From an uncultured cyanobacterium (GTDB lineage: Bacteria > Cyanobacteriota > Cyanobacteriia > CACIAM-69d), in assembly GCA_937894105.1 (NCBI GenBank), contig CALCTI010000379.1, positions 1-11,528 on the forward strand: a DNA stretch of 11,528 nucleotides, given 5' to 3'. The notes beneath the pieces are model-generated. The model searched no databases and had not been told where the DNA came from. It was given only the letters and a program-made list of their open reading frames with translations. Made by a program: the position numbers and the translations under genes. The stretch's first letter is position 1. Every line of letters begins with the position of its first letter. Shown piece by piece: positions 1-6,126 of the stretch.

Positions 1-71
1 GCCAACTGTTCGAGCTGGGCCTTTTCGTGGGGGGCGATCGAGAGGGTAATAGCGCGATTTTTTCGGGTCAT
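1..71 (-). CDS. Partial N-terminus of ribbon-helix-helix regulator, likely the divergent CRISPR-locus (WYL-type) repressor
   Basis: Only the first 23 codons and part of codon 24 are in the window; the gene runs off the left edge. The peptide reads MTRKNRAITLSIAPHEKAQL followed by EQL. A short beta-strand-like segment (RAITLSI) followed by an amphipathic helix is the usual start of a ribbon-helix-helix DNA-binding fold, and this exact style of N-terminus is common in cyanobacterial regulators. It is divergent from cas3d, the position that the WYL-domain repressor gene sll7009 has next to the I-D cas genes of Synechocystis 6803. I infer that it may be an equivalent regulator, but the WYL part would be outside the window. 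No clear Shine-Dalgarno precedes the ATG. It could instead be an unrelated small RHH antitoxin-like protein. Confidence 0.6.
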   Translation of the reverse strand, partial: MTRKNRAITLSIAPHEKAQLEQL

Positions 72-96
72 TGGCGGTGATAGATATCAGACAAAA

Positions 97-121
97 ATGT
101 ACGGACACTAAATCCGTACAT
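97..121. promoter_or_regulatory. Perfect 9-bp dyad, candidate operator between divergent regulator and cas3d
   Basis: ATGTACGGA (97-105) and TCCGTACAT (113-121) are exact reverse complements separated by the 7 bases CACTAAA. The dyad is in the 149-bp divergent intergenic region, 25 bp upstream of the regulator start and 99 bp upstream of the cas3d start. This spacing is suited to an operator read by a dimeric or tetrameric RHH protein and could control both directions. There is no T-run next to it, so it is not a terminator. Its use as the binding site of the adjacent regulator is inference. Confidence 0.6.
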
Positions 122-124
122 GTC

Positions 125-153
125 TTGAATATCTCTATCTTCTTTGCCAAGAT
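125..153 (+). promoter_or_regulatory. Weak candidate promoter for cas3d
   Basis: TTGAAT (125-130) and CAAGAT (148-153) are 17 bp apart, immediately downstream of the 97-121 dyad. The -35 is acceptable but the -10 matches the consensus at only three of six positions. A leader of about 60 nt would precede the cas3d ATG. Confidence 0.2.
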
Positions 154-220
154 GGGATTAATCAAGGAAATGCAGCTCAATGCAAAAAAATCCTCTTGAT
201 AGCTCGTTCTGGCTAGCTTT

Positions 221-2398
221 ATGTATCATTCAATTCGATTAAAGTCGGTTTATTCTTGCCCAGCCTCAGATATTCCCGAGGGAGTTCATTTGCCGGAAAA
301 GTGGAAGCTGGCATGGCATCAGGCTGAAACCCTGAATGCTCTTCGCGATCCGAGCGTGGATGTTGTCTTCAATACGGCGATGACGGGGGATGGTAAAAGC
401 CTTGCGGCATATTTAGATGTTTTGCAGGGAAATTGTCGCGCGATCGCCCTTTATCCCACCAATGCTTTGGCCGCTGACCAAGAAAATCAGGTTAACGATT
501 ATATTGCCAAGTTTCCGGTGGTGGATGAGTTTCCCCCCCGTGTGAATCGGTTGAGTGGTCCCATGCTCGAGGTTTATGCGGAAAGTGAGGGGTTGCGGAA
601 AGGAAGTGCGATCGCCTCCCGAGCGGGCAATTCTGAAGTTCTAATTACAAACCCCGATATTCTTCATTACCTCCATCGGGGCGCGTATTTGATGGGTGAT
701 AAGGAGAACTTCGACAAGCTGTGGAACAGCCTTGATAAAGAATTTGATCTGTTTATCTTCGATGAATTTCACGTGTTCTCCGCGCCTCAAGTTGCCAGCG
801 TCCTCAATACAATGTTGTTAATTCAAGCAACAAACCGGCGCAAAAAGTTTTTGTTTCTGTCAGCAACTCCAAGCGAGTCGATGCTAAATCGTTTAAAAAA
901 AGCAGGATTTAATTCCTGCACTGTTGACCCCATTGAGGCAAAGAAATATCAGTTTCCCAAAACCCAGTTAGACGCAGAAACTTTACAGAGAGAAGGCTGG
1001 CGTCAGGTGGCGCGGCCAATCGATTTGAAATTTGTGTCGATGGAACCTACCTCAAAAGCATCGGAAACTTGGCTAAAGGAAAATCAGGAACTTATTCTCA
1101 ATTACTTTTTGGAGCATCCCGGTAGTAAGGGAGCGATTATTCTTAATTCTATTGCCGCCGTGAAACGACTGAAGCCTATTTTTGAAGGCTGCTTTGCTCA
1201 ACACAATCTGACGGTGCGAGAGAATACCGGCTTGTCTGGCGGGCAGGAAAAGGCTGAGTCTTTGGCGGCTGATCTGGTGATTGGCACTAGTACCATCGAC
1301 GTGGGGGTCGATTTCAAAATCAACTTTCTGATTTTTGAGTCATCCGATGCAGGTAATTTTATCCAGCGATTCGGGCGGCTAGGGCGCCATGACAAAAATA
1401 TTGACGGCGTGCCATTTGATGGTTTTCAAGCTTATGCTTTGGTGCCTAACTTTTTTGTAGGGCAATTGTTTAAGGATAAAAAAGCGGTGCTTAATGAAGG
1501 GGAGATGTGCGATCGCATCCACTTCCAAACCCTTATTCGGGAAAACTATCGCCGCATCAATAATTTTGAAGGCTATTACAAACGCTGGGGAGCGGTGCAA
1601 TCTGTATTTCTGGGACGAAAATTGAACCAGGGCTTAGTGAAATCTAGCTATAAAGATTCAGTTAAAAAATTCCAACAATCCTGCGAAGAGGTTTTTGAGA
1701 CTTCCTTTGGTCGCGTGTTTGGCAAGATAAAAGGCTGGTCAGATGAGTGGCGTCACTTAACAGGGCAAAAAAGTGGAAGCCCAATTTATGAGGAAGCAAG
1801 AACCTTTCGAGGCTCTAGCCCTTTGCAGTGTGGGTTGTATGACCTGACTGAGTCGAACGATCGCGATCGCTTCAAAACCTACGACCTCCCCGGCATTCTC
1901 AGTAATCTAGAAATCGAGATATGGAGTAAATCTGCATATCTAGACAAGCTCAAGAACACCGCAGAACGTACAGGTCAGCCTATTGCCAAAGGACGTTTTA
2001 AACATTGTCTAGGCTTTATGAAGCTTCGAGGATATCGGGAAGAGCGCCTGAACTGGAAATTTACCTACCCTGGCAATCTGCAACCCATTGCTGATACTTA
2101 CAAAGTACAAATCTTGTTGGGCCTACAGATTTGGCAGCCCGATAACCTGTGGGTGAGTTCAATTAACCGACAACTGAGAAAGCAAGCCCTAGTGTGCTAT
2201 GTGCTTCGCAAACCGGCGCAAGAGGTGCGATCACGGTTGCAGCTCCCCATGCACTTCCAGATTTATCCCATCAGCGACGAGACCAGCATCCACGACTCCA
2301 ACGCACCTTACTCAGTAGCATTCGGCCAATCAGCATTATTGATTGACACGCTAGCCTACCGGTTCAAGCGCGATGGAGGTGAACTATGGGTTGTTTAG
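221..2398 (+). CDS. cas3d: Type I-D CRISPR-associated helicase Cas3d (cyanobacterial Cas3')
   Basis: This 725-aa protein is the superfamily 2 helicase that unwinds target DNA for the type I-D complex. Motifs in order: Q-like motif HQAETLN (33-39), Walker A AMTGDGKS (53-60), motif Ia YPTNALAADQ (78-87), TNPDILHY (143-150), Walker B box DEFH (181-184), motif III SAT (214-216), motif V GTSTIDVGVDF (355-365) and motif VI QRFGRLGRH (382-390). There is no N-terminal HD nuclease domain, as expected for subtype I-D where the HD domain is carried by Cas10d. The C-terminal third (about 400-725) has no motif I recognise but fits the usual length of the family. The ATG has no obvious Shine-Dalgarno. It is the first gene of the cas cluster on this strand, and its stop codon overlaps the first CRISPR-like repeat (2398). 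Confidence 0.95.
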   Translation: MYHSIRLKSVYSCPASDIPEGVHLPEKWKLAWHQAETLNALRDPSVDVVFNTAMTGDGKSLAAYLDVLQGNCRAIALYPTNALAADQENQVNDYIAKFPVVDEFPPRVNRLSGPMLEVYAESEGLRKGSAIASRAGNSEVLITNPDILHYLHRGAYLMGDKENFDKLWNSLDKEFDLFIFDEFHVFSAPQVASVLNTMLLIQATNRRKKFLFLSATPSESMLNRLKKAGFNSCTVDPIEAKKYQFPKTQLDAETLQREGWRQVARPIDLKFVSMEPTSKASETWLKENQELILNYFLEHPGSKGAIILNSIAAVKRLKPIFEGCFAQHNLTVRENTGLSGGQEKAESLAADLVIGTSTIDVGVDFKINFLIFESSDAGNFIQRFGRLGRHDKNIDGVPFDGFQAYALVPNFFVGQLFKDKKAVLNEGEMCDRIHFQTLIRENYRRINNFEGYYKRWGAVQSVFLGRKLNQGLVKSSYKDSVKKFQQSCEEVFETSFGRVFGKIKGWSDEWRHLTGQKSGSPIYEEARTFRGSSPLQCGLYDLTESNDRDRFKTYDLPGILSNLEIEIWSKSAYLDKLKNTAERTGQPIAKGRFKHCLGFMKLRGYREERLNWKFTYPGNLQPIADTYKVQILLGLQIWQPDNLWVSSINRQLRKQALVCYVLRKPAQEVRSRLQLPMHFQIYPISDETSIHDSNAPYSVAFGQSALLIDTLAYRFKRDGGELWVV

Positions 2399-2421
2399 TT
2401 TCAATCCCTGGGAAGGGTTTT
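2398..2421 (-). repeat. CRISPR-like pseudo-repeat 1 (psiR1)
   Basis: On the + strand it starts GTTTCAATCCC and ends AAGGGTTTT. CCCT and AGGG can form a 4-bp stem. The last base in minus-strand sense is the canonical C of GATTGAAAC. It begins on the last base of the cas3d stop codon. In a pseudo-crRNA it would supply the 3' hairpin. Confidence 0.7.
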
Positions 2422-2441
2422 ACTCAGACCGTGATAAAAGA

Positions 2442-2457
2442 GCTTACGCCAGTAAGC
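2442..2457. other. Perfect 6-bp hairpin inside the pseudo-spacer
   Basis: GCTTAC (2442-2447) and GTAAGC (2452-2457) flank the loop GCCA. On the + strand a run of seven T follows, but 9 nt later (2467-2473), so it is at best an imperfect terminator for cas3d mRNA. It covers guide positions 13-28 of the pseudo-crRNA, the part that does not pair with the proposed target. Confidence 0.45.
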
Positions 2458-2469
2458 ATAGACGTATTT

Positions 2470-2492
2470 TTTTCAATCCCTTGGAAGGGTTT
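2470..2492 (-). repeat. CRISPR-like pseudo-repeat 2 (psiR2), supplies the 5' handle
   Basis: Same core as the 2398 copy with one substitution (TTGGAAGGG for TGGGAAGGG), and T instead of G at 2470. On the minus strand the repeat therefore ends ATTGAAAA instead of ATTGAAAC. It would give the 5' handle of a guide that begins at 2469 and runs leftward. Confidence 0.7.
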
Positions 2493-2562
2493 GCCAATGT
2501 ACTCTTTACAGTTCTCTCGCGCTACAAACATAGCAGCTAGTGAGCACTGAACTTCTTGACAC

Positions 2563-2600
2563 GTTAAATAAGTCTAAAGCTTAAGTTAAAGCTTAAGTTT
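2563..2600 (+). promoter_or_regulatory. Candidate pseudo-crRNA target: GTT PAM plus protospacer next to the -35 box
   Basis: GTT (2563-2565) fits the GTN PAM reported for type I-D. The following AAATAAGTCTA (2566-2576) equals the predicted guide start AAATACGTCTA (minus strand 2469 to 2459) except at position 6. Beyond position 11 the match is poor. A 35-nt protospacer would end at 2600, directly abutting the TTGACA box at 2601. A bound but non-cleaving Cascade would cover the promoter region. This is read by eye; binding is not shown. Confidence 0.55.
2575..2598. repeat. Tandem 12-bp direct repeat upstream of promoter
   Basis: TAAAGCTTAAGT occurs twice head to tail (2575-2586 and 2587-2598). 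A looser third unit, TAAATAAGTC, precedes it at 2565-2574. Each unit contains the palindromes AAGCTT and CTTAAG. It sits immediately upstream of the -35 box, the usual place for an activator or repressor site, and is within the proposed protospacer. The 65-aa HTH protein encoded just downstream is a possible ligand (inference). Confidence 0.6.
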
Positions 2601-2629
2601 TTGACATCCATTATCGATTTGTGTAGTCT
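2601..2629 (+). promoter_or_regulatory. Candidate promoter for the HTH gene (and possibly the csc operon)
   Basis: A perfect -35 TTGACA (2601-2606) is followed after 17 bp by TAGTCT (2624-2629), a moderate -10. Transcription would start near 2636, about 40 nt before the HTH start codon. There is no clear terminator between that gene and csc3, so read-through into the effector operon is possible. A second TTGACA at 2556-2561 has no -10 at suitable spacing. Confidence 0.6.
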
Positions 2630-2678
2630 CTATCCATCAGGGTGAGAAAATCACTAAATCTCATTTAGGAGACAAAAA

Positions 2679-2876
2679 ATGTCCCGGAATAAGAAAACCA
2701 AGCTAGAGCTGCTTCTCGAGATTCTTTCCGATCATCAGTGGCACTCAGGAGATGAGCTGGCCGCTGCTGTAAGCTGGCGCTTCGGCGCTGTAATTCACGA
2801 CGCTCGAGGACTTGGCTATCTGATCGAGACTGAACGTCATGGGCAGAAGTTTCAATATAGTCTGTCTAGGTCCTAG
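2679..2876 (+). CDS. Small winged helix-turn-helix protein, putative transcriptional regulator
   Basis: This is a 65-aa protein with a convincing Shine-Dalgarno, AGGAGA (2667-2672), 6 nt before the ATG. It is essentially a single winged-HTH domain: helix 1 LELLLEILSD (8-17), a turn with W-HS (QWHSG, 20-24), helix-turn-helix GDELAAAVSWRFGAVIHDARGLGY (24-47), then wing strands LIETERHGQKFQYSLS (48-63). It resembles short, widely distributed DeoR/BirA-type HTH proteins of unknown function in cyanobacteria. It has its own promoter with a tandem repeat, and lies between cas3d and the csc operon, which suggests local control of cas expression, but no target is shown. If the pseudo-crRNA controls this promoter it occupies the position of the toxin in CreTA modules; nothing in the sequence itself suggests toxicity. 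Confidence 0.75.
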   Translation: MSRNKKTKLELLLEILSDHQWHSGDELAAAVSWRFGAVIHDARGLGYLIETERHGQKFQYSLSRS

Positions 2877-2892
2877 CATCTGTGAAACATTT

Positions 2893-2917
2893 ATATCCTT
2901 TCCTGATGAAAGGGTAT
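2893..2917. other. 10-bp hairpin after the HTH gene
   Basis: ATATCCTTTC (2893-2902) pairs with GAAAGGGTAT (2908-2917), one G-U pair, loop CTGAT. It starts 16 bp after the HTH stop codon. No T-run follows on either strand, so it is more likely an mRNA-stabilising or processing structure than an intrinsic terminator. Confidence 0.55.
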
Positions 2918-2933
2918 CAGTGAGAATAGTTTG

Positions 2934-3075
2934 AGCGAGAGGGAAGCAACATAAACAGCTTTCGGCAATAAGTTTAGACATAGGTAGTCTCAACCCTCCG
3001 AGTAAGGATTGGTTAAGTCACTGAAGACAGACTAATATCAAAAGCCTAAATTTTCAATGATGCTTCCCTCTCTCT
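2934..3075. ncRNA. Long nested inverted repeat; candidate structured RNA or small inverted-repeat element
   Basis: The outer arms 2934-2952 and 3057-3075 pair at 17 of 19 positions, including a perfect 12-bp block GAGAGGGAAGCA / TGCTTCCCTCTC (2937-2948 with 3061-3072). Further stems nest inside it: AAGTTTAG (2970-2977) with CTAAATTT (3046-3053, one G-U), TAGTCT (2985-2990) with AGACTA (3029-3034), and AACC (2992-2995) with GGTT (3011-3014). All are mutually compatible, so one strand could fold as a long rod. I see no terminal target-site duplication, and no ORF inside. A short MITE-like element is the alternative reading. The strand of any transcript is unknown. Confidence 0.45.
3009..3038 (+). 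promoter_or_regulatory. Weak candidate promoter for the csc operon
   Basis: TTGGTT (3009-3014) and TAATAT (3033-3038) are 18 bp apart. The -10 is fair and the -35 moderate. It lies inside the inverted-repeat element, so folding of an upstream transcript and use of this promoter would concern the same bases. It would give a leader of about 160 nt before csc3. Confidence 0.25.
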
Positions 3076-3136
3076 ACTTACAGAAGTTTGAAGAGAGCAG
3101 ATCAATAACAGTTCAAATTTTGCGAAAGCAGTTTAC

Positions 3137-3175
3137 GGTGGACCAACTGCTGGGATAGATCCAGCGATCTCCGCC
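3137..3175 (+). promoter_or_regulatory. Two-tier hairpin just upstream of the csc3 ribosome-binding site
   Basis: GGTGGA (3137-3142) pairs with TCCGCC (3170-3175, one G-U), and within it GCTGG (3149-3153) pairs with CCAGC (3161-3165) around the loop GATAGAT. It ends 19 nt before the Shine-Dalgarno. It may influence csc3 translation or mRNA stability; this is inference from position only. Confidence 0.4.
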
Positions 3176-3207
3176 ATCTAACAAATTTTATTCGTAGGAG
3201 ATCCGCT

Positions 3208-6126
3208 GTGGAATATCCTCAATCACCTGACGATAGCGACAATTCCGAAGTTGAAAATCTTGATGATTCTTGCTTAGAAGAAGACTTCGAGCTCGAGGAA
3301 GAAAGTAACACAACCGTAGAGTCTTCCAACCGCGAACTTCTGACCCTAAAACTTTTGCGCGAGGCAATCCAGAACCAAAATCCCGATGATGTAGTCATGC
3401 AGGATTTTGCAGAGATAGTATTGCCCAACTTACTGAAGTACACAGTTGGAGTAACAGCTAAAGGCGGCAAGTTTTTCTCTGAATATATCGACCAAGTCGT
3501 CAATCCTAAGCGAATTGAGGAGGGTAAAGGTCCAGTTAGTCGAAATAATGCAACCGACCAGTCCCTCAATACCCATTTGCTGAATGGATTATTTCCGGCA
3601 AATCTAATTGAGCGACGATTACAAACACTGAACACAACTGTCAGAAGAGAAGTCAAAGAACAGGAACGACGACTGCTAGTTTCCAGTTTTATCCTGCATG
3701 ACTTTGAAAAGTTTGACTATGATCTAATTCCTGGAATGCCAGAGAAGTTTCGGGATATTTGTAGAGATTATGATCAAAATATTGGTGCTTGTTCTATTGA
3801 AGAGCATGAGGAAATTATTGCAGTTTTGGTGAAAGCTCTCGGGCTTGATCGCCTTATTAGCCCCAATAAAACTAGTGATTGGAAACAGTATTCGCAGGAT
3901 TTACTGTTTGTTATTTACAACACCCAACGACGGCGTGGGACCAATCTCAACTTGTCAGAAGAGGGGCTAAATCCAGTGCTGCGCGATCGCACCTTGGTTT
4001 GCCTTGCTGATCTCACCTGCCTCGCAGATCGCCTCTCTTCTATTATCAAGCATCCTCAAGATGCTGAAGCCTCTGGACTGTACGAAATACTGTACAAGCT
4101 AAGTAATGGTCAACTACGATTTACCTACCATGCTATTGCTGAGAACCGAGGGGTACTGACCAACGTCGTTAACAATGCTCTGATGGATGCCCATGAAAGT
4201 GTTAACGATGACGACGATAATCCCTATTACACGACCCTACTGTATTTACCTACGGGGGCTATTTATATGGCCCATAAAGATGAACTTACAATAACTCATG
4301 AAGAGATGCCTAATCGAGTAGTAGCAAGCATTAAAGAATTATGTCGTGGGCAGCTAAGGTCGCGTCAAACTGGGTTTGGGCGCGATGGCAAAGGGATGAA
4401 ATATGCCGATTATTACTCTCTATTCTTTGATGATGCGGAATTAATGAAGGTGGGACTTGATGCCACCCTTGGCATTCTAAATCCCAACAAAAATTCCGTA
4501 GCTGCTAAGCGTAGTGAAAATTTAGTTGCTTTTCAAGAACGAGGAGTTCTCTCTGCCGATTATGGCTTTTCATTTAGTGACGATATTCGTATCGATCAAT
4601 TAGCTGAATTTGGCGACTTGATGAGTCGAAAAATCTGGGGAGAAAGAGTTAAGCAGCTAACAACTGTTATCAAAGAACGCGTAAAGGCTAGAAAAAAGAA
4701 GAAAGATCTACCAGAGTTGCCCGAGATTCCATCGGAGGTTGAGCCAGAGTGCATTATCCATAAGGTGGCTGAGCTATGGAACCTAACTGAATATTCACCT
4801 CAGATTCGGGAAATTCAGCGAATTAATGAAACCCTGAAAGAGCTGAAGCTAAGAGGCAATAGCGGAGGGGTTCCTTACGAATGGTATTTCCTGGCGGCCA
4901 AATTTTTAGAACAGAATCCTGGCATTGAAAACCTGAAGGAAACTTGCCTGGGGGCGATCGCCCACGTCACGAAACTCACTCAACCTATTGCGGATCAATA
5001 TGAAATCTCTGACGGGTGGAATGACATACGCGATTGGGTAAGTAAAGTTGTCATGCTGCCGGGTGAGGTACAAGAATCATCAGTATCGGAGCAGGTGGAT
5101 GTGTTCTTGAAAGAGCTGGCTTATTACAACGCAGCAAAAAAGCCTGGGCGGGGACGACAAATGATCTGCTCCATTTCCCATTCGCCCTATTCCGTTAGCG
5201 AGCAAATGGAATCGGCGGTGTTATTTACACCCCAGGTTTATACAAATAAGCAACACTTAGAAGGCTCCAACGCCAAGCGCAATATCTCCAGCATCGCCGG
5301 TATTGAAATGATGTTGCGACAAATTTTGATGAACCAAACGAAGGCGATTGGCAAGCGTTTTGAAGATGGTAAATACCGCTATCTCTATTTTTATCCCACT
5401 TATTATTTCACGCCAGAGACCAATGCTTTTTTGCAGCGTGCCTACAGTGATATTGCTCAAACTCGCTTTGATAACAGCATTCGCAATCATTTCATTAGCA
5501 AACAGCTAGAAGCTGATTTTAGTCGGGAAAAGTATCAAACAGTGGATGCTTTTTTGATGGCTGAAAATCTGAATGAGCGAAAACAGTTGCCTGAGGATGA
5601 CCCGGAATTTAAGCGCGATCGCACCTTTAAACTGTCCTACCCCGAAGACAAGCCCCTAACCTTTTACTTCATGGCTCTGCCTCCAGGACGGGACAGTACT
5701 GATACGGAATCCTGGGTTATGCCTAGTTGGTTAGCATTTGCTTTTCCGATGATTTTGGATGTGAAAACCGTTGTATCTGAATCTCCCGTTCCACCGTTCA
5801 CCGATGGGGCAGAGTTCGAGGAAAGTGTGTTTCTAGACAGCGCTCCCCATGCTTTTCGGTCGCTGGTGGGGGGCGATCGCTTCCGACTCGACACCATCCT
5901 CGACCGTTGGACCGATGGCGGTAAAGTCAAACACCCTGCGCCTCTCACAACTCTGACAGCTGCCTACGCCATCCATATGGATGTCAACGCCAAACAGGGA
6001 AAAGGCGGTTATGACGACAACTGGGGGCGCTTCACTGAATTGGCAAAAGATATTGAAACTAGCCCACTTCATGTCTTTGCCTATCTAGTGAAGTGGAGTC
6101 GAGGTCAGAATGCATATGCTCCTTAA
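3208..6126 (+). CDS. csc3: Type I-D large subunit Cas10d (Csc3) with HD nuclease domain, lacking the fused C-terminal Cas11d part
   Basis: This 972-aa protein is the large subunit of the I-D interference complex; in this subtype it, not Cas3, carries the HD nuclease. The start is GTG with TAGGAG (3195-3200) 7 nt upstream. Residues 8-34 are a strongly acidic tail. HD-domain residues include H123 (NTHLLNGLFP), H164-D165 (FILHDFEKFD) and H200 (IEEHEEI), with an ADLTCLAD segment at 267-274. The later block ICSISHSPY...LFTPQVYTNK is a Csc3 hallmark as I recall it. No Cas10 GGDD cyclase motif is seen, as expected for Cas10d. The protein ends at a TAA after which the same frame stays open into the next gene; homologues I recall are near 1,180 aa, so this chain corresponds to the large subunit without its small-subunit domain. 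It is followed by cas11d and csc2. Confidence 0.93.
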   Translation: MEYPQSPDDSDNSEVENLDDSCLEEDFELEEESNTTVESSNRELLTLKLLREAIQNQNPDDVVMQDFAEIVLPNLLKYTVGVTAKGGKFFSEYIDQVVNPKRIEEGKGPVSRNNATDQSLNTHLLNGLFPANLIERRLQTLNTTVRREVKEQERRLLVSSFILHDFEKFDYDLIPGMPEKFRDICRDYDQNIGACSIEEHEEIIAVLVKALGLDRLISPNKTSDWKQYSQDLLFVIYNTQRRRGTNLNLSEEGLNPVLRDRTLVCLADLTCLADRLSSIIKHPQDAEASGLYEILYKLSNGQLRFTYHAIAENRGVLTNVVNNALMDAHESVNDDDDNPYYTTLLYLPTGAIYMAHKDELTITHEEMPNRVVASIKELCRGQLRSRQTGFGRDGKGMKYADYYSLFFDDAELMKVGLDATLGILNPNKNSVAAKRSENLVAFQERGVLSADYGFSFSDDIRIDQLAEFGDLMSRKIWGERVKQLTTVIKERVKARKKKKDLPELPEIPSEVEPECIIHKVAELWNLTEYSPQIREIQRINETLKELKLRGNSGGVPYEWYFLAAKFLEQNPGIENLKETCLGAIAHVTKLTQPIADQYEISDGWNDIRDWVSKVVMLPGEVQESSVSEQVDVFLKELAYYNAAKKPGRGRQMICSISHSPYSVSEQMESAVLFTPQVYTNKQHLEGSNAKRNISSIAGIEMMLRQILMNQTKAIGKRFEDGKYRYLYFYPTYYFTPETNAFLQRAYSDIAQTRFDNSIRNHFISKQLEADFSREKYQTVDAFLMAENLNERKQLPEDDPEFKRDRTFKLSYPEDKPLTFYFMALPPGRDSTDTESWVMPSWLAFAFPMILDVKTVVSESPVPPFTDGAEFEESVFLDSAPHAFRSLVGGDRFRLDTILDRWTDGGKVKHPAPLTTLTAAYAIHMDVNAKQGKGGYDDNWGRFTELAKDIETSPLHVFAYLVKWSRGQNAYAP

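Larger units (their letters stand above)
2398..2506 (-). CRISPR. One-spacer degenerate mini-array encoding a candidate pseudo-crRNA (CreA/CreR-like)
   Basis: Two shortened CRISPR-like repeats (GTTTCAATCCC at 2398-2408 and TTTTCAATCCC at 2470-2480, + strand) are exactly 72 bp apart, as expected of one ~37-bp repeat plus a ~35-bp spacer. Over 2399-2420 versus 2471-2492 they match at 21 of 22 bases; further out they diverge, so each keeps only the stem and 5'-handle half of a repeat. The conserved half read on the minus strand, AAACCC...AGGGATTGAAA(C), resembles the 3' half of type I-D repeats of Microcystis as I recall them, so the RNA should be transcribed on the minus strand. A spacer of about 35 nt would be 2435-2469. 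Cas6d is the likely processing enzyme. It lies between cas3d and the HTH gene. A dead array remnant is the alternative. Confidence 0.65.
2877..3207. other. 331-bp non-coding leader upstream of csc3, rich in RNA structure
   Basis: No ORF here has a credible start, Shine-Dalgarno or recognisable product. The stretch holds a 10-bp hairpin (2893-2917), a 142-bp nested inverted-repeat element (2934-3075), a weak promoter (3009-3038), a second hairpin (3137-3175) and the csc3 Shine-Dalgarno TAGGAG (3195-3200). Such a long structured 5' region is unusual among the otherwise tightly packed cas genes. Confidence 0.6.

Noticed and set aside
2364..2397. A second pseudo-guide downstream of psiR1 running into the cas3d 3' end
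   Set aside because: The guide would start TAAACAACCC; by eye I found no GTN-flanked match in the regulatory regions longer than four bases.
2442..2473. Intrinsic terminator of cas3d
   Set aside because: The hairpin is perfect but the T-run starts 9 nt after the stem and the stem is short, so it is not a standard terminator.
2556..2561. A second -35 box (TTGACA) upstream of the tandem repeats
   Set aside because: No acceptable -10 hexamer at 16-19 bp spacing; the copy at 2601 is better placed.
2745..2993. 82-aa minus-strand ORF over the HTH gene and leader
   Set aside because: It overlaps a convincing gene antisense, has no ribosome-binding site and no recognisable motif, and part of it only reflects the inverted-repeat region.
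3219..3656. 145-aa minus-strand ORF within csc3
   Set aside because: It is a serine-rich shadow of the acidic N-terminus of Csc3, without a ribosome-binding site.
5827..6126. Internal GTG (codon 874 of csc3) with GAGG 5 nt upstream as a start for Cas11d
   Set aside because: The separate in-frame ORF at 6214 has a stronger Shine-Dalgarno, suitable size and helical content, and follows the expected Cas10d end, so it is the better Cas11d.
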